A DNA stretch of 64,000 nucleotides from Sporisorium sorghi (GCA_023212695.1 JALCCG010000036.1:50783-114782); one strand, 5' to 3'; positions 1 through 10,109 are shown, counted from the stretch's first letter. Numbers and translations are program-made. The notes: a model not told the origin generated them from the letters alone.

Positions 1-1311
1 GCATTTACAAAGGAATTCAAGAAAGAAATGAAGACGGATAACGTAAGAACCAAGGATGAGAACGGCAAGCAGGTATTGGCCGTCTATAATACGCTGAGCA
101 CCAATGATTGGAAGCTTGTGGGATCGGTTCAAACCAGTGAACTGACGAAGGATGCAACGAGCATTTTGACAATAACGCTGATAGTGGCAGCCGTTGACGT
201 TATATTCGCCATACTGATCGGTATTTGGATGGTGAGAATGATTGCCCATCCATTAGGCAAGCTCAACCTCCTGATGAAGGAAGGCGCAAAAGGTAATCTG
301 AATGTTCGCACAGACCATAAGAGCCAGGATGAAATCGGTCAGCTCTCTGCAAGTTTTAACGATATGATGGAGCAGATTACCGGCCTCGTGCAGCAAACAA
401 GCAATACGGCTCAGGAAGTACTCAAGACGGCTGCAGAGTTAAGTGATGCCTCGAAGAAAACGGCCATCTCCGCAAAAGAAATTGCCGTTGCCACCGAGGA
501 GATTGCGAACGGAGCCAGCAGCTTGGCAGTTGAAGCCGAGCGCGGCAGCGATCTGACCAACAACATCTCGAAGCAGATGCAAATTGTTGTTACGGCTAAC
601 GAAGAGATGGGCAAATCGGCCCGTCATGTGGAAAGCTCCAGTGAGCTGGGTACGAAGCATCTGAGCGACTTGCTCGACAAGACACACCAGACCGAGGATA
701 TGACACGTTCCATGATGCACAAGGTGGATGGCTTGAAGGAAACGACTTCTTCGGTTGTCAAAGTGCTGGATGTACTACAGAACATCACGAAGCAAACGAA
801 CATCCTTTCCTTGAATGCAACGATTGAAGCGGCCCGTGCAGGAGCAGCGGGCAAAGGGTTTATGGTTGTCGCCGATGAAATCCGCCAGTTGGCAGACCAG
901 TCCAGGCAATCCATAGATATGGTTAGCCAGATCACAGACCGTATCATGACCGAAATGAACGAAACCGTTCAGGTACTGCTGGATGCAAATCCGTTGTTCA
1001 AAGGCCAGATGGATGCCGTGAAGGAAACGAATGACATCTTCGTATCCGTCCAGCAGCAGATGGTAGACTTTATCGAACGTTTGGATTCTGTAACGCATTC
1101 CATTGATGAGCTGAACGAATCCCAGAATGTGCTCTCTGAAGCGATGAGCAACGTCAGTGCGGTTGCCGAGGAATCCTCGGCGACTTCCGAAGAGGTAGCT
1201 TCTCTCTCAACGGAGCAGCAAAGTGTTAGCAGTCAGTTGGTTAATCTGTCATCACAGCTGGAAAATGTATCGAATGAGCTTAAAGAGACCTTGTCTCGCT
1301 TTAGACTGTAA
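1..1311 (+). CDS. Methyl-accepting chemotaxis protein (5' partial)
   Basis: Chemoreceptor that passes ligand sensing to CheA/CheW at the membrane. The reading frame is open from base 1, so the start and most of the extracellular sensor lie outside the window; the first visible codons look like the end of a dCache-type sensor. One membrane segment follows (about residues 54-79 counted from base 1), then a HAMP domain (about 80-131) and a long methyl-accepting coiled coil. The highly conserved signalling tip is visible as [17 protein letters not shown], which is decisive for the family. It ends at a strong terminator and is transcribed alone at its 3' end. The ligand cannot be told from what is here. 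Confidence 0.95.
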   Translation, partial: AFTKEFKKEMKTDNVRTKDENGKQVLAVYNTLSTNDWKLVGSVQTSELTKDATSILTITLIVAAVDVIFAILIGIWMVRMIAHPLGKLNLLMKEGAKGNLNVRTDHKSQDEIGQLSASFNDMMEQITGLVQQTSNTAQEVLKTAAELSDASKKTAISAKEIAVATEEIANGASSLAVEAERGSDLTNNISKQMQIVVTANEEMGKSARHVESSSELGTKHLSDLLDKTHQTEDMTRSMMHKVDGLKETTSSVVKVLDVLQNITKQTNILSLNATIEAARAGAAGKGFMVVADEIRQLADQSRQSIDMVSQITDRIMTEMNETVQVLLDANPLFKGQMDAVKETNDIFVSVQQQMVDFIERLDSVTHSIDELNESQNVLSEAMSNVSAVAEESSATSEEVASLSTEQQSVSSQLVNLSSQLENVSNELKETLSRFRL

Positions 1312-1323
1312 TATTCCATTCAT

Positions 1324-1364
1324 AGACTGCTCCATCAGTTAAGACTGATGGAGCAGTCTTTTTT
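1324..1364 (+). terminator. Rho-independent terminator after the chemoreceptor
   Basis: Perfect 16-bp stem (1324-1339 with 1344-1359) around a TAAG loop, followed by a T run. It closes the chemoreceptor transcript. Confidence 0.93.
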
Positions 1365-1480
1365 GTCTACCCGGCTCACTCATTATCTTCTGATAATCCT
1401 CCCCTATCAGTTCAATGTGATTGATTCAGGTTCCACATGGAAATAATGGAATAATAAAGAACTAATTGGAGGAGCAGGAC

Positions 1481-3277
1481 ATGAGGCTGATCCGAAATAA
1501 GCGAATTACATACGGATGGCTGATATTGACGATGCTTATCGCCATTTTGACCCTAAGACTCGCATGGGTGCAGCTCGTGATGAAACATCAGCGGGTCCCC
1601 GGCAGTCGGCATACGATGGTTGAGGCCTCCCTCATACAGCGAGAACGGGGCATTGTGCTGGATTCTGGTCGCGGTCAATTTACAGACCGGAACGGAAAGC
1701 CGCTCACGGGTAAGCTGGTCTGGACAGCGGTGTTGTTCCCGGTAAGCGAGAAAGAGCTGAAGGACTCCCATAATCAGTTAGTTCAGCTGGCCCGCATCCT
1801 GGGGACAAATAAGGATCATTTGGTACAGACATGGGGCAAGCTAAAGGAGCCGAAGTTGTGGCATGGAGAGAATACGGTCATTCCTCGTACCCTAACCAAA
1901 GTTCAGATCCAGCAGATCCAAGAGCTTGAACTTCCCAAACTGAAGGTTCTTCCTTATGAGCAGCGCTATGGCAATCGCCAATCGGGCATGCAGTGGCTTG
2001 GTTTTATATCCGGCCAGCGGAAGGAGAATCTGTTTTTTCGTGATTATCCGGAGGTTACGGGAACGAGTGGTTTGGAGAAAACGATGGATTCACTAATACG
2101 GGGAGAAGGTCCTACCATCGTTTATTTTCCAGTCAACAGTACCAATGAGGTGATACAGGATATCAAGCCGATGGTAAAGGCGCCGGATAATCCGTACTAT
2201 CCCTTGAGGGTATCCACAACGATTGATATTGATATTCAAAAAGGGATCGAAGCTATAACGGAGAAAGCGGGCATGAAGGAAGGGGCCGTTGTTGTACTGG
2301 ATGCGCACAATGCCGATATTGTTTCTATGGTCTCAAGGCCGTTCTATAATCCGGAGCAGATTCATCCAAAGGACGGGCAGTGGGAAAATCGTGCCTTGAA
2401 AGCGGCAACTCCTGGCTCCATTTTCAAAATTGTCACGGCATCTGCAATTCTTGAGCATGATTTAAGCTCCCCTGAAGAGCACTTCCATTGTGACGGCGAA
2501 TACGGCAAGTTCGGACTTTCCTGCTGGAAAGAGGGAGGACATGGAACGATTGGGCTTCGCGAGGGTTTTGCCGAATCATGTAATGTCGTCTTCGCTACCC
2601 TTGCGGAAAGATTATCCGCGCAGCAAATAGCGGATGCGGCATCGGCGCTTGGTTTTGGGCAAACTGTGGGCTGGAGATCACAGGAATTCTTAGGTCTTCG
2701 TTCTTTTGTTCCATTGGATCATGAGGAGAAGGGGACGGTATTCTCGGACTCCGTGGATGCTTCTGATGCAGGGGTTAGGGTACAGACAGGCATAGGGCAA
2801 AGGGATGTGGCCGTGTCCCCGCTGCAGGCGGCAAATGCGATTGTGACTCTGCTTCACGGCGGTGTAAAGACCAAACCTCGTATTCTACAACAGATTCGGT
2901 ACGCTAATGGCCAATTGCTTCAGGATACCCATCCGCTTAAGGAGCGTAAGTCAGCACAAGGTATTTCCCGGGAAACCTCATCCATTCTGCTGGAATGGAT
3001 GGAGGATGTGGTTCAAGAGGGGACAGGCAGTTCTTTGAAAAACCGGAAATGGACACTTGCAGGGAAATCTGGAACGGCTCAGGTAACCGTAAAGGGCAGT
3101 CCCCGAAACAACCAGTGGTTTGTCGGTTACGGCCCCGTGGAGAAGCCACGATACGCTGTGGCTGTGTTGGTGGAGAATCGGAGTCCAAGCAGCAGCAATC
3201 AGGCGACGGAGATATTCGGTCAGGTTTCTGACTTCTTGGCTTCGGTTGAATCGCCCTCGGGCTCGGGCTCCGCATAA
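1481..3277 (+). CDS. Class B penicillin-binding protein (transpeptidase)
   Basis: Peptidoglycan D,D-transpeptidase of the PBP2/SpoVD/PbpI type, anchored by one N-terminal membrane segment (about residues 10-30) and acting outside the membrane. The three active-site motifs are present in order: SIFK with the nucleophile Ser313 and Lys316, SCN at 366-368, and KSGTAQ at 529. The 598-residue length fits low-molecular-weight class B proteins such as B. subtilis PbpI. There is no N-terminal glycosyltransferase domain. The ATG at 1481 is chosen because GGAGGAG at 1468-1474 lies 6 bases before it; the upstream in-frame TTG at 1466 overlaps that site. Its last 58 bases overlap the 3' end of the opposing membrane-protein gene. 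Exact PBP subtype is inferred. Confidence 0.92.
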   Translation: MRLIRNKRITYGWLILTMLIAILTLRLAWVQLVMKHQRVPGSRHTMVEASLIQRERGIVLDSGRGQFTDRNGKPLTGKLVWTAVLFPVSEKELKDSHNQLVQLARILGTNKDHLVQTWGKLKEPKLWHGENTVIPRTLTKVQIQQIQELELPKLKVLPYEQRYGNRQSGMQWLGFISGQRKENLFFRDYPEVTGTSGLEKTMDSLIRGEGPTIVYFPVNSTNEVIQDIKPMVKAPDNPYYPLRVSTTIDIDIQKGIEAITEKAGMKEGAVVVLDAHNADIVSMVSRPFYNPEQIHPKDGQWENRALKAATPGSIFKIVTASAILEHDLSSPEEHFHCDGEYGKFGLSCWKEGGHGTIGLREGFAESCNVVFATLAERLSAQQIADAASALGFGQTVGWRSQEFLGLRSFVPLDHEEKGTVFSDSVDASDAGVRVQTGIGQRDVAVSPLQAANAIVTLLHGGVKTKPRILQQIRYANGQLLQDTHPLKERKSAQGISRETSSILLEWMEDVVQEGTGSSLKNRKWTLAGKSGTAQVTVKGSPRNNQWFVGYGPVEKPRYAVAVLVENRSPSSSNQATEIFGQVSDFLASVESPSGSGSA

Positions 3278-4389
3278 GAGCGGGACATGTCCCAAGGAGA
3301 CACATCGAATTCTTCTCTCGGCAGATGAATCCATTGCTGCAGGTATCCTTGTGTAAGCAATTCCTTAATGAGAATCAGCAGGATCGGAGCCAGAATCAAA
3401 CCGGCTACTCCAAATATGGACAGCGAAATCATCATGAAGGACAACATCAAAAATGCAGATGATACGCCAATTGAATTGCCTGTAATCTTCGGTTCAAGCA
3501 GCTGTCTGGAGATCATGACAACCGCCAGCAGAACGATTAGTCCAATGGCAAGCCCTGTATTGCCGACAATAAACAAATAAACAATCCACGGAATAAGAAT
3601 AACGGGAACACCCAGCAGCGGCAATACATCGAATACAGCACAGATAAGCGCAATGGACAGCGAGTTGCCTGTACCTAATATCAACAGCCCTATGTATACA
3701 ATAACAAACGTAATGCTGACCAGCTTCATCTGAGCTTTTAAATAAGAACCGATCGCCTTAAATACATTTTCCTTCAGAAAGACAAAGGCCATCTTGAAGG
3801 TTTTGGGCGTTTTTTCTTTTGCGATTCTCCGCCAGCTGCCAATCTCAATGCTCAGGAAAAAGGCGAGAATGATCGCTACCCCGAAGCTGGTGATGAACGA
3901 GGAGAATGAACCCATGAAACCAACGATATAATGAAAGAACGACTCGGCAGCCCCTTGAGCAAAAGCGGTAATGTCTTGAAAATAGCCGTTAACCCGTTCT
4001 GTCAGATCAGGCGGCAGTGCCTCGAGCTTGCTTTGCAGGAAGATCAGACCCTCGGAGAAATGTTTTTGAATCGTTGCGGTGTAAGCCGGCAAATTCTCCT
4101 GCAGGTTCATGAACTGCGATACAATGAGTGCCCCTGCTCCGAACAAGATGCCGAGGATAATCAGCAGGAAGAGCAGAACGGATATCGCGGCGGCAAACGG
4201 CTTCGGAAGACCCCTGCGGTGCAGGAATTTGGATAAAGGCTCAATAATCAGGAAAACGAGGAAAGATAAAAACACGGGAGCCGCAATCTGGTAAAGCTTG
4301 CTGAATATGTACATGACCAGGTAAACCGTAAGTACGATTAATCCAATATCGAAAGCGGTTCTCCAATATTTTTTATACAAGGGAAGCAT
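3220..4389 (-). CDS. AI-2E/PerM-family transporter
   Basis: Polytopic membrane protein of 389 residues. The pattern is that of the AI-2E exporter (PerM/UPF0118) family: two N-terminal helices, a short loop and helix pair, a hydrophilic stretch of about 80 residues (about 105-155), then five or six further helices with a glycine/proline-rich segment (DVLPLLGVPVILIPW). Family members include the TqsA autoinducer-2 exporter and sodium/proton antiporters, so the substrate cannot be named. The C-terminal tail is acidic and hydrophilic and is encoded opposite the end of the penicillin-binding protein gene. No terminator of its own is visible because it ends inside that gene. Confidence 0.88.
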   Translation of the reverse strand: MLPLYKKYWRTAFDIGLIVLTVYLVMYIFSKLYQIAAPVFLSFLVFLIIEPLSKFLHRRGLPKPFAAAISVLLFLLIILGILFGAGALIVSQFMNLQENLPAYTATIQKHFSEGLIFLQSKLEALPPDLTERVNGYFQDITAFAQGAAESFFHYIVGFMGSFSSFITSFGVAIILAFFLSIEIGSWRRIAKEKTPKTFKMAFVFLKENVFKAIGSYLKAQMKLVSITFVIVYIGLLILGTGNSLSIALICAVFDVLPLLGVPVILIPWIVYLFIVGNTGLAIGLIVLLAVVMISRQLLEPKITGNSIGVSSAFLMLSFMMISLSIFGVAGLILAPILLILIKELLTQGYLQQWIHLPREEFDVSPWDMSRSYAEPEPEGDSTEAKKSET

Positions 4390-4531
4390 AGTGGAATATC
4401 GGCTCCTTTATACTTTATTAATTGATATCATTGTACACGATTTGTGAAAAAAAAGCCTATTTCTTTAAGTGCTATGCTAAAATAATAATAGTGTGTTAAT
4501 TAGAAAAAGAAAGAAAAAGCGGGGAGTTAGC

Positions 4532-5914
4532 ATGCAAACATTACTGCTATGGTTGTTTTACCTTTCATCTTTTTATGCATTTATTCCCGGCATCCTGACC
4601 CGAATATTTGGTTTCCGAGTATTTCGCAGGGGCACAGGCACAAACGAGTTCGCCTTAACCTTTGATGATGGGCCTGATCCTCTCTATACGCCAAGGCTTC
4701 TGGATCTTCTGAAGCAGTATGATATGAAAGCGACCTTTTTCCTGGTTGGTTCCCATGCAGAGAAACATCCAGAAGTTGTAAAACGCATTCATCACGAAGG
4801 CCATCTGATCGGGATCCATAACTATGTTCACAAGAGCAACTGGCTGATGAGACCTGTGACGGTTCGTAAGCAAGTAAAGCGAACGGATGATATTATCTAC
4901 ACCATAACCGGTGAACGTTCTGGGTATTACCGACCGCCTTGGGGAATTGTGAATCTGTTCGATTTTGCCAAGAATACCGGATGTCGCATCATCTTGTGGT
5001 CATCCATGTTTAATGACTGGCGCAGCAAGATCGGCGCTGACAAACTGACTCAGCGAATGCTAGCCAAGCTTCGCGGCGGCGAGGTGATGCTGCTTCATGA
5101 CTGCGGGACGACCATGGGAGCAAACCCGGACGCACCGGAGCAGATGCTCATCGCATTGGAGCGTGTACTGAATGCCGCAGAGCAGAAGGGGATGAGAAGT
5201 ATCCGAATCGACGATATGATGGCTAAGGAGAGCAAAGCGAAAGCGAGGAAGCTGTCTCCTCTGAAGCGCGTGATGGTTTCATTGTGGCTTTTGTGGGAAA
5301 AAGTCTTTCATGCCGTGTTTGCACTCGAAACGGTCTCTCCTTCAGACCCGATGCTCCATTTCCGTAAACGGCCGTTTGCCGGGAAAACCGTCGTGATGGA
5401 GGATGGAAGCCGCCTGGAAAAGGGAGACGAGGTCCTTGAGCTTCATTTTGACAACAAAAAATTGTTCGAGATTGGCAGCCGCTCCCGTTCGGAGGTGCAG
5501 CTTGCGATTAAAATGATTCGCGCCGTGCAGAACGATCTGCCTTCGCTCGCCAATATGGTGCTGGAACGTCCCGAATTCAAGGATGTCAAAGGCTTGTATG
5601 CCGTTACCATGATTTCACGGGGACCGGAGCAGTTCGGATTTCATATCATGGATTTACCGCGGGGGCTGTTTGCAAGTTCGACCAGACTGTATCTTAAACT
5701 GCTGCTCAGTGTTATTCATCCCAAAGGTCAGGCTCGCCTGAAGGAAGGAAGCCAGATGATGGAGCCGAAAATGCTCATGATGCCAGTGGACGTTCTGCTC
5801 GAACGTTATGCTGAGAAGAAGACACAGGTTCAGCCTCCAAAGGAGGAGCCGAAGCAATTGCAGCAGGAACAGATGGGGGATTTGGCAGTTGCCAGCGCAT
5901 CGCAAGGAATGTAA
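4532..5914 (+). CDS. Polysaccharide deacetylase with C-terminal YkoP-like domain
   Basis: NodB-type (CE4) carbohydrate deacetylase, probably acting on peptidoglycan or another N-acetylated wall polymer. An N-terminal hydrophobic segment (about residues 1-20) anchors or exports it. Catalytic motifs are complete: TFDDGPD with Asp45/Asp46, the metal ligands His96 and His100 in HNYVH, RPPWG from Arg134, and LLHD with His189. After the deacetylase domain (to about residue 230) comes a further 230 residues that resemble the YkoP-type domain, encoded by a separate gene in some bacilli. The ATG at 4532 has GGGGAG 5 bases upstream; an earlier in-frame GTG at 4493 lacks a site. The glutamine/lysine-rich tail looks disordered. 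The YkoP assignment is from memory of the family and is less sure than the deacetylase call. Confidence 0.9.
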   Translation: MQTLLLWLFYLSSFYAFIPGILTRIFGFRVFRRGTGTNEFALTFDDGPDPLYTPRLLDLLKQYDMKATFFLVGSHAEKHPEVVKRIHHEGHLIGIHNYVHKSNWLMRPVTVRKQVKRTDDIIYTITGERSGYYRPPWGIVNLFDFAKNTGCRIILWSSMFNDWRSKIGADKLTQRMLAKLRGGEVMLLHDCGTTMGANPDAPEQMLIALERVLNAAEQKGMRSIRIDDMMAKESKAKARKLSPLKRVMVSLWLLWEKVFHAVFALETVSPSDPMLHFRKRPFAGKTVVMEDGSRLEKGDEVLELHFDNKKLFEIGSRSRSEVQLAIKMIRAVQNDLPSLANMVLERPEFKDVKGLYAVTMISRGPEQFGFHIMDLPRGLFASSTRLYLKLLLSVIHPKGQARLKEGSQMMEPKMLMMPVDVLLERYAEKKTQVQPPKEEPKQLQQEQMGDLAVASASQGM

Positions 5915-5976
5915 GTAGATAGATCGGACTTTTTGCTGCTATCATGATTGATCATTACATTGAATGTTCATGGATA

Positions 5977-6030
5977 TAAAAAAGGGGGTTATTCCCGCAG
6001 GCTGTTCAATGCCTGCGAGGAATAACCCCC
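5977..6030 (-). terminator. Rho-independent terminator of ilvD
   Basis: Two stacked stems (5984-5995 with 6019-6030, inner 5996-6002 with 6011-6017). On the minus strand the hairpin is followed by a T run, complementary to the A run at 5977-5983, so it serves ilvD. Confidence 0.9.
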
Positions 6031-6045
6031 TCTGCTATGCTGTAA

Positions 6046-7734
6046 TTAGATTTTCAATACGCCGCCTGAGCTTGCATTCGTTACAAGCTTCGAATAGCGG
6101 GCGAGGTAACCGGTTTTAACTTTTGGCTCGAAATCGACCCATTTGCTGCGGCGAATCGCCATTTCTTCATCGCTGACGCCTAGCAATTGAATCGTGCGGT
6201 TGATCAGATCAAGCTCAATGATATCGCCATCTTCAACGAATGCGATAGGTCCGCCTTCGGCAGCTTCCGGCGAGATATGACCGATACTGATACCACGGGA
6301 AGCACCGGAGAAGCGTCCGTCCGTGATCAGGCCGACTTTGGCTCCAAGACCCATACCGGCGATTTGCGAGGTTGGTGCCAGCATTTCCGGCATACCCGGC
6401 CCGCCTTTAGGACCTTCATAACGAATGACAACCACATGACCTTCCTTGACTTTGCCGTTGGCAATGCCACTAAGCGCCTCATCCTGGGAGTTGAAGCAGA
6501 TGGCAGGCCCCTTGTGATACCCGCCAACCGACGCATCAACAGCGCCGACCTTGATGATGGAACCTTCAGGAGCCAGGTTGCCGTACAGGACAGCGAGTCC
6601 GCCGCGCTCGGAATAAGGACTGTCAATCGGATGGATAACGTTGGTGTCCTGGATTTCACAGCCTTCCACGTTCTCCGCCAGCGTCTTGCCGGTTACGGTG
6701 ATACGATCTCCATGCAATGCACCCGGTTTCTTGAGGAGCTCGTGCAGGACCGCACTAACACCGCCTGCCAAGTGTACATCCTCGATAAAATAATCCGAAG
6801 CTGGGGCGAGTTTGGAGATGTGAGGAACACGGTCGGCAACTTCATTGATACGCTCAAGCGGATAGTCGAGACCAGCTTCATGAGCAAGTGCCAACGTATG
6901 CAGCACCGTATTGGTGGAACCGCCCATGGCCATATCCAGTGCAAACGCGTTGTCAATCGCTTCAACCGTTACGATATCACGCGGCTTGAGGTCCATTTTC
7001 ACAAGTTCCATCAATTGTTTAGCTGATTGTTTTACGAATTCCTTACGCTCTTCAGCGATGGCAAGGATTGTACCGTTACCCGGCAGAGCCAGACCCAGCG
7101 CCTCGGCAAGGCAGTTCATGGAATTGGCCGTGAACATGCCCGAACAGGATCCGCAAGTAGGACATCCAAATTGTTCCAATTCCAGCAGCTCAGCATCATT
7201 GATTTTACCAACCTGGTGAGCGCCGACTCCTTCAAATACAGAGGTCAGGGACAATTTGCGTCCTTTGCTGTCCACGCCGGCCTTCATCGGTCCGCCGCTG
7301 ACAAAAACTGTCGGGATGTTAACGCGAAGGGCGCCCATCAGCATGCCCGGCGTGATTTTGTCGCAGTTCGGAATGCAGACCATACCGTCGAACCAGTGAG
7401 CGGATACCACAGTCTCCAAGGAGTCCGCGATGATCTCGCGGCTTGGCAGTGAGTAACGCATGCCGATATGTCCCATGGCGATGCCGTCATCAACCCCAAT
7501 GGTGTTGAATTCGAACGGAACGCCGCCCGCTTCACGAATCGCTTCCTTCACGATTTTTCCGAATTCCTGCAGATGCACATGACCGGGAACGATGTCGATG
7601 TAAGAGTTACATACGGCGATAAACGGTTTGCCGAAATCCTCTTCCTTAACGCCTGCTGCACGCAGAAGGCTGCGGTGCGGTGCGCGGTCAAAGCCTTTCT
7701 TGATCATGTCTGAACGCATTTTTTTGGTTGCCAT
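6046..7734 (-). CDS. ilvD: Dihydroxy-acid dehydratase
   Basis: Dehydrates 2,3-dihydroxy-isovalerate and 2,3-dihydroxy-3-methylvalerate to the 2-keto acids in valine and isoleucine synthesis; cytosolic iron-sulfur enzyme. At 562 residues it is full length. Signatures are [17 protein letters not shown] (Cys120, Cys124) and [18 protein letters not shown] (Cys191, Cys194, Cys197). At the place where [2Fe-2S] plant and mycobacterial enzymes carry their first cluster cysteine this protein reads VPGHVHL, the form found in E. coli IlvD, which suggests an oxygen-labile [4Fe-4S] enzyme. The start has a G-rich ribosome binding site (GGGGGG) upstream. The gene stands alone, away from other ilv or leu genes, and no T-box leader is seen before it. 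Confidence 0.97.
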   Translation of the reverse strand: MATKKMRSDMIKKGFDRAPHRSLLRAAGVKEEDFGKPFIAVCNSYIDIVPGHVHLQEFGKIVKEAIREAGGVPFEFNTIGVDDGIAMGHIGMRYSLPSREIIADSLETVVSAHWFDGMVCIPNCDKITPGMLMGALRVNIPTVFVSGGPMKAGVDSKGRKLSLTSVFEGVGAHQVGKINDAELLELEQFGCPTCGSCSGMFTANSMNCLAEALGLALPGNGTILAIAEERKEFVKQSAKQLMELVKMDLKPRDIVTVEAIDNAFALDMAMGGSTNTVLHTLALAHEAGLDYPLERINEVADRVPHISKLAPASDYFIEDVHLAGGVSAVLHELLKKPGALHGDRITVTGKTLAENVEGCEIQDTNVIHPIDSPYSERGGLAVLYGNLAPEGSIIKVGAVDASVGGYHKGPAICFNSQDEALSGIANGKVKEGHVVVIRYEGPKGGPGMPEMLAPTSQIAGMGLGAKVGLITDGRFSGASRGISIGHISPEAAEGGPIAFVEDGDIIELDLINRTIQLLGVSDEEMAIRRSKWVDFEPKVKTGYLARYSKLVTNASSGGVLKI

Positions 7735-7910
7735 GATGTCGATTTCCCCCCAGATCTATTATAAAATTGTTGCGCTTTAGCGCGGTCTTCCGGCAAAGCA
7801 GCCGGGTACCTGTGAACAGCGAATAGGTTTTAAATGAGTCTATCACAAAAAGGTAGGTTTTTCTACATGATATTAATTAGGAAACAATGGAGGGAGGCCT
7901 GTTGCTGCGG

Positions 7911-7946
7911 CATGAAAAGAGCCTGTCCCATGAATGGGAGCAGGCT
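7911..7946 (-). terminator. Terminator of the KGG-repeat gene
   Basis: Stem 7920-7930 with 7935-7946 (AGCCTG..CAGGCT, one bulged base). On the minus strand it is followed by TCTTTTC. It lies just past the KGG-protein stop, between that gene and ilvD. Confidence 0.8.
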
Positions 7947-7966
7947 GCTCATTCGAGTGTTTATCA

Positions 7967-8212
7967 TTATTTCTTGCCGCCTTTGCGGCCGATTTCCTGA
8001 TAGAATTCACGATCATGATTCCGCGAGGTGGCTTCGCCGCCTTTTTGACCGATTTCCTGGTAAAACTCGCGGCTGTGGTTTTTGGACGTCGCTTTGCCGC
8101 CCTTTTTGCCGATTTCCTTATAGAACTCGCGGCTATGATTCTTTGCTGTCGCTTCGCCGCCAAGACGTCCAGCTTCTTCGCGGGTCATCTTGCGATTGCC
8201 GTTTTGTGCCAT
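7967..8212 (-). CDS. KGG-repeat (GsiB-like) stress protein
   Basis: Small, very hydrophilic 81-residue protein built of about 20-residue repeats ending in GG: RLGGEATAKNHSREFY, KKGGKATSKNHSREFY, QKGGEATSRNHDREFY and a terminal RKGGKK. Stress-induced KGG proteins such as B. subtilis GsiB have this design and are thought to protect cells under desiccation or heat, like plant LEA proteins; here that is inference from the repeats. The repeat is also visible in the DNA as a 60-bp period. Start ATG at 8212 follows AAAGGAG; a GTG one codon earlier is equally possible. It has its own terminator, so it is monocistronic. Confidence 0.88.
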   Translation of the reverse strand: MAQNGNRKMTREEAGRLGGEATAKNHSREFYKEIGKKGGKATSKNHSREFYQEIGQKGGEATSRNHDREFYQEIGRKGGKK

Positions 8213-8416
8213 CACAAATCACTCCTTTACCGTCGTATTTGCTATGCGTATATGTTACTTACCACGACTTATTTGTCATGAATCAAAACAATCGACTAAA
8301 GATTGGTAAATGTCAGTTTGGGATGAATTTCTGAAGGAAAGCGGCAATTCCGCTTAAATCAGAGTTTATTTCATGGTTTAATAAGAGTATGATCATGAAT
8401 AGGATAGGGAGGTTTT

Positions 8417-9196
8417 ATGACATTGCCGTTTTTTCAAGTGAAGGGACACTCCATTCCCATTCCCTGCAAAGCGATCTTGTTTGATAAAGACGGTACGCTG
8501 CTCCATTTCATGGCGCTGTGGGGAGGCTGGGCCGAGTATGTCCTCAAGTACATGGAGGAGCGGCTGGGGCTGATGGGAGCCGGCTTCACGCTGCCCACAG
8601 AGAAGGTGCTGGGCACAAAGCATGATGAAAGCGGGCGCGTGTCCGGTTACGATGTCAGGGGGCCGCTCGCCATGGGGACCGTGGAAGAGACGACGGGGCT
8701 GCTGGCATGGCAACTGTACGCAGCGGGAATGCCTTGGAACGAAGCCATTGTGCAGGTCAATCAGATCACGAAAAATGCGATGTATGAAGTTCGTCAGCGA
8801 AAACCGGCATTTCCGATGCCGGGGCTGGAGGATTTTCTGAGGAAATGCAGTTTGGCCTCTGTGAAAATGGCAGTGGTCACGTCCGATCAGACCTCGGGTG
8901 CACTGGAACAGCTGGAGTGGATGGGGCTGCGCTCTTATTTTACCGTCATTATAGGAAGAGATCAGGTTGGAAACGGTAAGCCGCATCCGGAGATGACCGA
9001 AACGGCATGCGGTCTCCTCGGAGTGAAGCCGGAAGAAACGGTTGTCATCGGTGACAGCAATGGGGATATGCAGATGGCCAAACAAGCAGGTGCGGCCCTG
9101 GCCGTAGGGTTGTTGACGGATGAAGGGGACACATCACATCTAACAGATGCCGATGTTGTCATATCCGATTATAATGAATTAGACGTGCACAGGTAG
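8417..9196 (+). CDS. HAD-family phosphatase
   Basis: Haloacid dehalogenase-superfamily hydrolase of 259 residues, phosphoglycolate phosphatase/beta-phosphoglucomutase-like. All four motifs are visible: FDKDGT with Asp23 (nucleophile) and Asp25, VVTSDQ (motif II), GKPHPE (motif III lysine) and VVIGDSNGDM (motif IV acids). An alpha-helical cap sits between motifs I and II (type I cap). The substrate is some small phosphate ester and cannot be fixed from sequence. GGAGG lies 4 bases before the ATG. The sirtuin gene starts 36 bases downstream and is probably co-transcribed. Confidence 0.88.
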   Translation: MTLPFFQVKGHSIPIPCKAILFDKDGTLLHFMALWGGWAEYVLKYMEERLGLMGAGFTLPTEKVLGTKHDESGRVSGYDVRGPLAMGTVEETTGLLAWQLYAAGMPWNEAIVQVNQITKNAMYEVRQRKPAFPMPGLEDFLRKCSLASVKMAVVTSDQTSGALEQLEWMGLRSYFTVIIGRDQVGNGKPHPEMTETACGLLGVKPEETVVIGDSNGDMQMAKQAGAALAVGLLTDEGDTSHLTDADVVISDYNELDVHR

Positions 9197-9232
9197 ACGT
9201 GATATTTTTAGGGCTGTACGGAGGTGTTTAGA

Positions 9233-9985
9233 GTGGAGAACAGGGAGAAGATCGAGCAGTTGGCAACATGGATCGAAGCGAGCGACTACATTGTTTTTTT
9301 CGGGGGCGCCGGTACCTCCACGGAGAGCGGAATACCTGACTTCCGTTCAGCAGCCGGGCTTTACCAGAGCGAGCATCAATCGCCATATCCGCCGGAGGTT
9401 ATGCTTAGCCACACGTTTTTTATGAAGCATCCGGACGTGTTTTATGATTTTTACCGAAGCAAGATGCTTCATCCGAATGCACAGCCAAACGGCTGTCACC
9501 GGCTATTGTCGAGGCTTGCATTTGACGGGAAACTGAAAGCGGTGATTACGCAAAATATCGACGGACTCCATCAGAGCGCAGGCTGCTCCGATGTGATGGA
9601 GCTTCACGGCTCTGTACACCGCAATTATTGCATGGATTGCGCAAGGTTCTACAGCCTGCAGGATATTATGGACATTAAGGAAGTTGTCCCGCGCTGCAAG
9701 GAATGCGGTGGGCTGATCAGACCGGATGTCGTGCTGTATGAAGAGGAGCTGGACCAGAACATTATTATGCGCTCGATCCAGGAAATATCGACAGCGGACT
9801 TGCTGATCATCGGCGGGACTTCCCTGACGGTTCATCCTGCGGCTGGGCTGATATCCTATTTTCAAGGAAGCAAGGTGGCTCTGCTGAATGCAGATCCGAC
9901 CCCGTACGATCACCGGGCCGGCCTCTTGATCGCCGATCGGATCGGGCAGGTCATGACACAAGTGGATAAGCTGATCAGCACGTAG
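9233..9985 (+). CDS. cobB: Sir2-family NAD-dependent protein deacylase
   Basis: Cytosolic sirtuin removing acyl groups from protein lysines with consumption of NAD; relatives in Bacillus (SrtN) deacetylate acetyl-CoA synthetase. Visible motifs are the NAD-binding GAGTSTESGIPDFR (from Gly25), TQNIDGLHQSAG, the catalytic HGS with His125, and a zinc site of two CxxC pairs (Cys133/136 and Cys155/158). Length of 250 residues is normal for bacterial sirtuins. The GTG at 9233 is preferred because GGAGG at 9220-9224 lies 8 bases before it; the in-frame GTG at 9224 overlaps that site. It follows the HAD phosphatase closely. Substrates are unknown. Confidence 0.93.
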   Translation: MENREKIEQLATWIEASDYIVFFGGAGTSTESGIPDFRSAAGLYQSEHQSPYPPEVMLSHTFFMKHPDVFYDFYRSKMLHPNAQPNGCHRLLSRLAFDGKLKAVITQNIDGLHQSAGCSDVMELHGSVHRNYCMDCARFYSLQDIMDIKEVVPRCKECGGLIRPDVVLYEEELDQNIIMRSIQEISTADLLIIGGTSLTVHPAAGLISYFQGSKVALLNADPTPYDHRAGLLIADRIGQVMTQVDKLIST

Positions 9986-10109
9986 CGGCGACAGCTGCGG
10001 CGTGTTGCTGCACGCATAACTGTAATCGTTTTCTTGTCAAAGTCCAGCGAAACACGTTAAGATGAATTTAGCAATGGATCTATTCACTTTAGAGAGGCAG
10101 GGATTGCAA

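Noticed and set aside
6187..7026. A 279-codon plus-strand frame inside ilvD
   Set aside because: It is a shadow of the dehydratase gene with no ribosome binding site.
7735..7966. T-box leader before ilvD
   Set aside because: No AGGGTGGNACCGCG-like T-box sequence is present, and the space is filled by a ribosome binding site and the terminator of the next gene.
8393..9085. A 230-codon minus-strand frame
   Set aside because: It is opposite the HAD phosphatase, which has all four catalytic motifs; the antisense protein shows no pattern.
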